This document shows positions 56,405-64,000 of a stretch of 64,000 bases of DNA, piece by piece (the stretch's first letter is position 1; every line of letters starts with the position of its first letter). Position numbers and translations under genes: made by a program. The stretch is from Tretioscincus oriximinensis. Taxonomy: Eukaryota; Chordata; Lepidosauria; Squamata; Gymnophthalmidae. The DNA lies in assembly GCA_022410635.1 (NCBI GenBank), contig JAJVDF010000017.1, positions 1,683,270-1,747,269 of the forward strand. The letters run 5' to 3'. Below the pieces are notes generated by a model that saw only the letters and a list, made by a program, of their open reading frames with translations, searched no databases and had not been told where the DNA came from.

Positions 56405-56452
56405 CATGAACAGTCAGAGGAAATCATGTATCATTCCTCTGACTGTCCATGT
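56405..56452. repeat. Hairpin with 19-bp arms
   Basis: The arms ACATGAACAGTCAGAGGAA and TTCCTCTGACTGTCCATGT match at 18 of 19 positions, separated by 11 bp. Function is unknown; it could be a short palindromic element or a structured transcript. Confidence 0.7.
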
Positions 56453-56580
56453 GAGTAAGGAACAAACTACCAGCAAATGTGTTTCCAACCCATCTTCTGT
56501 CCCGAGGAACTGAATGCAAAAGCAGAAAAAAAGCAAAAAAAGAAGTTTTTTTCTAGAATCTGGAATAACCTATTTGTGAT

Positions 56581-56670
56581 TGCCTCCCCATTCACAATAT
56601 TACACATTGTTGCCTCCCCATTCACAATATTCCACATTGTTGCCTCCCTATTCACAATATTACACATTGT
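56581..56670 (+). repeat. 30-bp minisatellite, three units
   Basis: Units at 56581, 56611 and 56641 all read TGCCTCCC-ATTCACAATATT-CACATTGT with one or two differences. The period is exactly 30 bp. On the minus strand it would encode a NIVNGEATM-like repeat, but no gene context supports translation. Confidence 0.9.
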
Positions 56671-59600
56671 TTCCTTATATTCTCGTCACATGGCATGTCC
56701 CCTAAGTCACTGCTGTGCTTGCCTTACTACTATTCCCAGCATTCTCTGTGAGTCAAGAGCCAATGAAATTTTACAGCTAGCCTCGAAGTTTCATGATATT
56801 TAGGATTTTCCCACAATGGAAGGTCCCGTGAAGGATTTTTAGCAGATTTACACACTAGCCTTTGTGGATGCAGCCCTTGATGAACATTTTCACAACGTAA
56901 GAGCACATTCTTTTTTGATGTCCCACTATTTATGAAATGAAGATGATTTGGCTGTTGCACTAATCTTTGCAGGTTGCAAGTTACTAACTTTTCAACTCTA
57001 CAACCACAGGGGTTGTCTAATTCAAAGGCTATTACAGACAGACTCCACATAACATTTTATACTCCTTTGGAGGGGCCATGAGGGACCAGGATCCAGACAA
57101 CCATGACCCTCTAAGGAAATCCACTGCTTATANTATAAATTGCTGTGACTGCAGAGTGGAATAAAGAAGTCCCTAGATATCTTCATTCTATACTCTGCTG
57201 GTAGCAGAGCTCTACCAGCTTCCTCTATGTCCATTATTGAATGAAGGGAATAGGCCATGCAGCCATTTATTTTGTTTAATGAAGCTTCTGCTGCCTTTAG
57301 GTTGCAACTAAACATTCCCTGCCTTTTAACAAGACTGTGGTAGAGGGGGCTGCCTTCCTTTGCCAAAATTACAACTGTGGTTGGGATCTTGATCAGTGGG
57401 GATGCTCTTCCTCAGTCTTTGATTTTGATGCTGGGAATTCCTGGCTCATTTCTTGGGGGTGGGAGGCTGCTCCTCTCCTTCATTCAATGTCAACATTTGA
57501 TGTGACACTGGTATGAAAGGAGGACTACTGCTTCTTTCTCCTCTCCTGTGAAAAGATCACACCAACACTGGGACTTCCAACAGTGTGCAGAAAGTATGCC
57601 AAGTAATTACATATTTGCATAGCACTTTTCTTAATATGGACGAGCAGGAGATACTGTGATTGTGACCTCCTCTAATTGAACAGAAGTTGTCACAATATTT
57701 TATTTAGAAAATAAGTTTACAAGATGTCCATGCTTTATGAATTCACCAATCAGAACAAATGAATCCTTTTAAAAAGCATCATAAGTTACAATCATTTGTT
57801 TTATGCAGATGATTTTTTAAAAAATACTAGTATGATATAATATCAAATTCACTCCCAAACCAACCTTCCTAAATAAAATTGCCATCTCCTCCTACATGAC
57901 AAGAGTAAAGAGATATTTCTGCCCCAACTTCCATCATCACACTTTTTTCCTTTTTTAGCTCCAAGAGATCCATGAGCAATTAGGAAGATTTGAAAGGCAA
58001 CAGATGAATTTTGAACAATTATTATTTGGGCTGTCAACAAAAATCCAGCATTTCAATGTCAATTTCAGTTTAATCCAGTATAACTGTCAAAAACAGCCAT
58101 TCACGACTCTAAAGCAGTTATGTCTGCTGATTGCTTTCTGTAACAAACACAATTTAAAATCAATCCCATTCTTTTATATTATCTATGGTGAAAATGAGAA
58201 GTCTTTGTTAATCTCACAGAACTTTGGCAATAGAATGATCGTAACAAGAAGCAATCTGAAAGGGTGCAGGGCAGTGTTAAATTGGCCATTGTGGAATAAC
58301 TCACAAGCAAACCCGCATTATCATTAAAAAAGCAACAATTATCCCAGATACTAGTATGAAGCTGCAATGAATTCTGGAACCAGAACAAGTTTCAAACAGT
58401 CTGCAATGGAAACAGTAGAATTGTCAGTCTCATGTATGGACAAAAGCATTCAATGGACTGAGAAAATCTAGATCTGTTAAGAAACTTGGTGGCATTTCCC
58501 TTTTAACTCGGCTTGCTCTTTCTCATGGGGGAATCAAAAACGTAAGTTCTTAGTCTGGGAAGACCCTGTCCAGGCATGGAAGTTGATATAAGCAGAGATA
58601 TTCAGTGTGCTAAGACACCAGGGCTGCAGGCAGCTGCTCAATAGAACACCCAGATGCTTCCAGAAAGGATCAGCAATATTTGAGTCCACTTGTATTTCAA
58701 CTTTTTTCCAGATGCATTGTGTTGCAATGTGAAAACTCCATTGGAACATGGGATGGAATGATCACGATGTTACAACAATGTGGTAGGAAACCCTCGTGTG
58801 CCTGCAGTCAATATTTCAATGTTGAAAATGATAACCTCAAATATTTATGTTGTGTGAACAAAAATCAATTACATCCTTAAGGTAACTAGATAGTGATGCC
58901 ATGCATGTTTTCCTTTTGAGTTATGTACCAGAGCTATGCAACTGAGCACAGGGTTCAGATTCTTTACTCCTTGTGGTCTAGCATCTATTGATGATGCTTA
59001 TGTTCTACTGGGTTGGCTGACTGGCTTCTGCTGGGTTTCTGTCTTTAGTCAAAGTTTTGCAACAATGGATGCTGATGTGGAATTGTCTGCCATGTCTCTG
59101 GGCAGTCAGATAACAGAGCAAACAAACTCATCAACCCTTATTCGGTTCCCCATTGCACAAAGATGTCCAATGATCTACCTTACATTAAATATATTAAAAG
59201 CACACTAGGGAAACTATCACTTCCCTTTGTAATGCTCAGAGAAACAAGGATGACATTTATGTGATCCAGTTGATGCCCAGACTGCTTACTAGAAAACAAC
59301 TAACTTTCAGTCCTATTTCTACACTTGCAGTAATTACCAGTCTCCCAACCCATACAGTAAGGCAAGCTTCTTTTTTAACTGCAAACCACCACCGCCACCC
59401 AAAAAAACCCAACTCACTGTGTTTCTTAGCAAAAGTGATACAAGCTTTTGAAATCTAGCTTTTTGAAACTTAGATTGTTGAAAACAGTCATCATTCTCTT
59501 ACAGGAAGCAACTTGAAAAGATGTGCACTGATTTCACAGGTAGGTCAGTTATATAACAGTTGCATTTGAGTCATTGGAAAAATATAGTGCAATTGCAGCA

Positions 59601-60249
59601 TAGCTGTGTCTTTCTCTTCATCCCATTGAGTGTCTCGAAGCACCTAAGTTCCTACATCCATGGTCTCTGCTTGTTTCTTTTTTTTTGATGGTCATTATCT
59701 GTGACAGAAAGGTGAAATATCTTTGAGGAAAAATAAATGAACCAGTCAGAATGGTGTTGGCAGCTGTATATTTCTCCAGGCTAACGGGAATGTTGTGTTC
59801 CCTTGAAGCCTGCAGCTTTGGCCACATAGGTTATCTTATCTAACTTTAGGACAGAACTGTAAGAGAGGTTATAGCACATCATTTTCCAGTGCGTTATTCT
59901 TATGTTCTAGTGACACTCATCACCTTATTTGCCCTATGCCCTGTAGCCAAACTTAATACTTCGAAAGTGGCAAATTTACTCCTTTGAAACTTTTCTCCTT
60001 GGAAGGAAGGATGGGAGGCATTCTGCAATGGCATCTGCTGTTACTCTAATATAATACTGTGTGAAATGTTCCAATGGAACAGAAGGAATGTAAGCAAGTC
60101 ACACATCTGATTTTAAATCTTCTTCATCAAAAACCAAAGTTTTTCTATGAACAACAACAAAAAAATATTCTGGACTTTACTCAGTAGGGATATGAAATAA
60201 TGAAATGTGATTTCAGAAAGACCAAAGCCCAGTGCACGTGAAAGGGGGG
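56671..60249. other. Long intergenic stretch, no gene
   Basis: AT-rich DNA. At 58660-58760 a family-B-like trace (ATTTCAACTTTTTTCCAGATG) is possible. A T run lies at 59680. The longest frames (about 90-114 aa) show no domain or repeat identity. Confidence 0.4.
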
Positions 60250-60640
60250 AAAGCGAAAGGGAGTAAAAAACCAGCATAACCCAGTTGCCTGTCTGTGCAT
60301 ATTTACCCTTAAAATCCACATGCTGAGCTGGCGGAGTTGATGAGTGGAAGACTGAAAGGACGAGGAAGCCAGAACTGTGCATGTCAGCCACCTCCAATAT
60401 GCATTTCTGACTGGCACCTTCTCACAGTACCGAAAATCCTGTGGTGCATACTGGGGCTGCAGGCAGCTTCCCTGTGGAAGCAGCAGTTATTTCATGCTGA
60501 TGTTGGAGAACATCAGTTAGCTAATTATTTTGTGACAACTGAGCTTTCCGTGGGTGGGACCCAGGAGAATGTCAAAAGCTCCATTGTCCTATGGAGTAGA
60601 GGCATCATGTCAACCAGATGCTGCTAGTCAACCAGAGGCT
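60250..60640. repeat. Dispersed repeat, family B2 (copy 2)
   Basis: It aligns in the same orientation with 40100-40440: AAAATCCACATGCTGAGCTGG, GGCTGCAGGCAGCT-CCTGTGG, GGAGAACATC, GTGGGACCCAGGAGAATG and AGTAGAGGCATCATG. A preceding AAAGGGGGGAAAGCGAAAGGG tract is not shared. Confidence 0.5.
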
Positions 60641-60734
60641 ACCCTACAATACAGGTAGGAATAAGGCTTCAAAGACAATGCAAAAACAGTTTCTATGATG
60701 AATTCGCTATGTTGATCAAATGTCTTATGCGTCT

Positions 60735-60885
60735 TGTAGCCTCACACTCATGCAAATCTGGTCTACATGCATTAGGCAGCATGTAGTATGGAGTCTACCA
60801 CTGGTTTAGAGGACTCTTACTACAGATCTGATCTGGATTATCACTAGTCTGACACAGAGAATGTGGACTTGTGAGCTTCTTAAGC
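60735..60885 (+). repeat. Dispersed repeat S, copy 1 (possible MITE)
   Basis: CTTGTAGCCTCACACTC, AAATCTGGTCTACATGCA, CCACTGGTTTAGAGGACTCTTACTACAGA-TCTGATCTGG and AATGTGGACTTGTGAGC. Related in order to 62115-62310. The two ends are weakly inverted. Confidence 0.4.
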
Positions 60886-61844
60886 TGGATGTGCATAAAG
60901 GACCTATGTAATATGGAAGCTGAGATCAAAAGAAAGAACTTTTACAAACTCTAATATTTCCCATTTCATCCTCTAGAGTATTCATCCTTACAGCGCACGT
61001 TCCATTTCTTTCTTCTATTTGCTGCAGTAAATAATTGGAAGTTAGGCCTGAACTTCAATAAGATCCTACATTGGCCTCCAAAAACTTCATTTATCAAATT
61101 GTAATAAGGAATTGTACCTTTCATTTTTTTTGCTGTAAAAATTTTGTATCTTCATAACTGTGGAAGGTGTAGTTCCATGATAGAACAACTACTTTGAAAG
61201 TAGGGGGTGAAAATTTTGGTCCTTACATCTCCTTCTCTAGTCAACCAATCCTTAGTTTAATAATAACCAAAGTTATTATTCTTTCCAATTAATATGGACA
61301 CAGGATTAGATATTGTGATGAGCTCCACTAAAGCCAGAGAAAGAAGATCAGAATTCAGACTTTTCCAACTACAAATTCCACATTTCATTATGTGCAAATT
61401 ATAGTGTCTCTGGACTAATGTTAGCTTTTGTAAGGGAACACTGCATCCACTTGACAGAACTGCCCCCATTGAATTCACTGGATACATTGGACTTTATTTC
61501 CCAGTATAAATATACATATCAGAAAATACTCTAACAAAAGATCATTATAAAACACAAATTGCAGGAGTGGTCCACATGGTATGAAGATCCAATGCTTATT
61601 TCTCCAAGCTTTTGAAACAGTCCTGGAAATGGTTCATATCACCTAGCCACAATCTCACTCTCCTCACTTAAACTTTAGAGGACAAGGCTGTGGAAAAGCA
61701 GGCAATCTGATATCTATGTCAGCTTTGATCTTGACCCAAGTTCTAGTAATCCAGGTTAATTCTGTCCTACCTGCAATTTCCATTTGAGTTCTATTAGTAA
61801 TTTTGAATTTGCTTGTTCCGGAATGGCTATATCAGGCTATATAA
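60886..61844. other. Intergenic DNA, nothing recognised
   Basis: No supported feature. Confidence 0.35.
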
Positions 61845-62031
61845 GGCCCTGTCCCAACTGAGCCTTAGCCTGAGTCGTATCTTGGGACAGAGCTTGGCCA
61901 TCCACATGCCATTATAGGCTATGGCAGGCCCCATTCGGGGCCTGCCATAGCCTATAGTAGCATGTAGATGTCAAGTTCCTATTGTAAGATATAGGCTTGC
62001 AATAATAATAAGGCTAAGTGAGGACAGGGTC
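61845..62031. mobile_element. Palindromic MITE family P, complete copy
   Basis: The termini GGCCCTGTCCCAACTGAGCC and the right end GGCTAAGTGAGGACAGGGTC are inverted repeats. A central hairpin of two 36-bp arms (61897-61932 and 61937-61972) matches at 32 of 36 positions around ATTC, with GGCTATGGCAGGCCCC at the base. Length is 187 bp with no coding capacity. No secure target duplication. This copy defines the family at 995-1135, 12404-12563 and 13602-14073. Confidence 0.8.
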
Positions 62032-62114
62032 TATGTGTATTTAATCGATTTGCTAGCATTACAACTGTATCAATGAAAACAATAATTTGGATGCAGGATC
62101 TCTTGCATATGCCC

Positions 62115-62310
62115 CTTGTAGCCACATCATCCCACATTCCACAGATCTAGTCTACCTGCACATATACCCTATTGCTTACTCCACAGCAGACTGAATGGTA
62201 CATCTGTAATACCAGTTATTACAGAACACCACTGTTTCAGACTAGAGTCTCTTAGTACAGACTGATCTGAAATACTACATAATGTAGACTGTGGGGTTGC
62301 TTATTCTTGA
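62115..62310 (+). repeat. Dispersed repeat S, copy 2 (possible MITE)
   Basis: CTTGTAGCCACATCATCCCA, CAGATCTAGTCTACCTGCA, CCACTGTTTCAGACTAGAGTC-TCTTAGTACAGACTGATCTG and TAGACTGTGGGGTTGC. It keeps the block order of 60735-60885 with a longer middle. Confidence 0.4.
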
Positions 62311-62929
62311 TTATATAAATTGCACAAAGAAAGTATCTTGCAATCTAATCAATTCTGAAGAACAGGACGGGAAATGAGAAAAACAAGGTTTGAACAGGCG
62401 AGGATCTGGTTTTAAGTTCTGTTGAAAACCCTTTTTTCTTTTTTTGTTTATTACATAGCATGTGCATGACTGAGGTCTCAGTGACTTTTACTTTTGGCTT
62501 AAATATTTCCAGATCTGATTTAAGCTATGTTTACATTTCTTTTTGATACTATCAACATAGTTCTTGGGATTGCTCACAAAGAGATTGCCGACAGTATTTC
62601 AAGTCATGCTTAGTCACCCATTCTAGTGACATTTCCTTTTTTCCCCTCTCTTGGATTGTTGGTAAGCTGTTTGTTACCTTCTAACTGTGAACAAACAGAT
62701 AAGCTCTAGCCAACAACAGATGGCAATGAATGAAAATGAAGGATCCCTGCCATTAATTCATTAGTTTATTAGTTACAGTTTGAGATAATGAAAATTATTT
62801 TTGAACAAAACATTTATTTTAAACATCTGCTTTTTAAAAAATGTATGTCTTCCCATGTGAAGCTCACTGGAGTTTACTATGAACTAACAAACTATACAGC
62901 TAAGCAGGTAGACAAACAATTGTGCTTTA
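62311..62929. other. Intergenic DNA, nothing recognised
   Basis: No supported feature before the CR1 at the right edge. Confidence 0.35.
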
Positions 62930-64000
62930 AGTACTTGTCATACATAGCTTTGCAGAAGAAGGGGGAAATTTCTAAGGAAGAATATAAGGCAGTCTGCAGT
63001 AATTGCAGGGCAAGTGTCAGAAAAGCTAAAGCTGAATATGAACTGAGTCTTGCAAGGAATGTAAAAAGCAATAACAAAGGGTTTTGGGGGTACGTCAAAA
63101 GAAAAAGAAAAGCTAAAGATGCTATAGGAGTTCTACAGAGGGAAAATGGTGAAATGATCAAAATCAATACTGAGAAAGCTGAACTTCTGAACGCTTATTT
63201 TGCAACTGTTTTTTTTTTTAAAAAAGGACATACAACAACAGCTGGCCTTCATTCTGCTATTGAAGGAACAAAAGAACCAAAACACTTAATAGACAGAGAA
63301 AAGGTGAGGGAACTCTTAGCTAATTTAAATAATTTAAATGAATTCAAATCTCCAGGCCCAGATGAACTACATCCCACGGTACTGAAGGAACTAGCAGAAG
63401 TAATAGCGGAACCACTTGCAGTGATCTTTGAAAATTCTTGGACAACAGGAGATGTCCCAGTAGAATGGAGAAGAGCAAATGTTGTCCCTATCTTCAAAGA
63501 GGTAAAAAGCTGGAAACGGGAAACTACAGGCCTGTGAGTCTGACTTCAATACAAGGAAAGCTCCTTGAACAAGTTATAAAACAGCATGTATGCCAGTACT
63601 TGGATAGGAATGCAGTAATTAACCAGAGCCAACATGGATTTGTAACAAACAAGTCATGCCAGACTAATCTAATTTCCTTCTATGATAGAATTACCAAATG
63701 GGTTGATCAGGGAAATGCAGTAGATGTGGTATATCTCNACTTCAGTAAAGCATTTGACAAAGTATCTCATTCCATCCTTATTGAAAAAATGGTAAAGTAT
63801 GGGATTGACAAAGCAACAGTTAGATGGATTGAAAACTGGCTTAGTGATCGGACTCAAAGAGTGATAATAAATGGTTGCACATCCAATTGGAAGAATGTTT
63901 CAAGTGGGGTACCTCAAGGATCTGTCCTAGGCCCAGTGCTATTTAACATATTTATAAATGATCTAGATGAAGGAATTGAAGGAAAACTTATCAAATTTGC
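62930..64000 (+). mobile_element. CR1-clade LINE, RT region, runs off the window
   Basis: The first frame (to about 63520) covers the linker between endonuclease and RT (KAEYELSLARNVK, FWGYVKRKRK, AELLNAYFATVF, SPGPDELHP). After one frameshift near 63500 a second frame stays open to the last base: NYRPVSLTS, QSQHGFVTNKSCQTNL, motif [14 protein letters not shown] (N at the Asp codon), motif [21 protein letters not shown], ending FA just before the expected FADD. It differs from the CR1 at 21660 (ISFYDRITKWVDQGN versus LEFFESVNKHVDKGD), so it is a separate CR1-clade lineage. Its few lesions suggest a younger copy. Confidence 0.92.
62938..64000 (+). pseudogene. CR1 ORF2 (endonuclease/reverse transcriptase), partial, one frameshift
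   Basis: Coding relic of the CR1 above. The family protein nicks target DNA and reverse-transcribes CR1 RNA. Only the linker and RT fingers/palm are in the window; the catalytic aspartates of FADD lie just past the edge. A frameshift around 63498-63515, before NYRPVS, separates two long open stretches, and a T/A homopolymer at 63209-63225 may hide another. Whether a full-length active copy exists cannot be judged here. Confidence 0.85.

Noticed and set aside
56088..56513. 141-aa plus-strand frame with hydrophobic segments
   Set aside because: It runs across a degraded SINE and a hairpin; no known domain, no splice or promoter context. Chance open frame.
56581..56670. CRISPR-like direct repeats
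   Set aside because: The units are contiguous with no spacers and the genome is vertebrate; it is a minisatellite.
62788..62937. Start of the CR1 open frame at the first ATG
   Set aside because: The first ~50 residues of this frame have no CR1 similarity; the element similarity begins around 62930, so the ATG is incidental.

Overview
The window is vertebrate nuclear DNA, most likely from a squamate reptile (lizard or snake). The evidence is one exon of a conserved ion-channel gene set in about 63 kb of AT-rich non-coding DNA. That DNA is crowded with CR1-clade LINEs whose 3' ends carry TTCTTATG octamer tails, L2-type LINE tails ending in AAATAAATAAA, tRNA-derived SINEs, and many short palindromic DNA transposons. 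There are no operons, bacterial genes or CRISPR arrays. Species assignment is inference. Single Ns are scattered through the assembly.

The only host protein-coding sequence I can support is exon 1 of HCN1 (hyperpolarization-activated cyclic-nucleotide-gated channel 1) on the minus strand at 12678-13081, inside a CpG island of about 12.56-13.64 kb. The exon runs from the initiator ATG to a GTAAAG splice donor and encodes the variable, glycine-rich N-terminus plus the conserved HCN domain. Positions 1-12677 are therefore the start of HCN1 intron 1, and 13.1-64 kb is the promoter and upstream intergenic region. No second host gene is recognisable.

Layout. 0-12.6 kb (intron 1): a block of palindromic elements at 3.9-6.5 kb, simple purine tracts, and a long AT-rich stretch. 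12.4-14.8 kb: HCN1 exon 1 and promoter, with copies of one palindromic MITE family on both sides; the upstream copy is split by a SINE, followed by a CR1 remnant. 16-25.6 kb: two copies of a Helitron-like element that both carry the same piece of CR1 reverse transcriptase, and a 1.47 kb CR1. 26.4-33.5 kb: a hAT-like MITE with a perfect 8-bp target duplication, L2 tails, unclassified GC-rich blocks, a 74-bp Tc1-like palindrome and a probable solo LTR. 33.6-46 kb: SINEs, CR1s and another hAT-like MITE with perfect 8-bp target duplications. 47-54.4 kb: L2 reverse-transcriptase remnants and a decayed L1. 55-62 kb: more MITE-type repeats. 62.9-64 kb: a CR1 RT with little disruption that runs off the window edge.

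Nothing here acts as a joint multi-gene system. The most interesting material is the transposon biology: a Helitron-like element that amplified a captured LINE fragment, nested insertions beside the HCN1 promoter, and several palindromic non-autonomous families.
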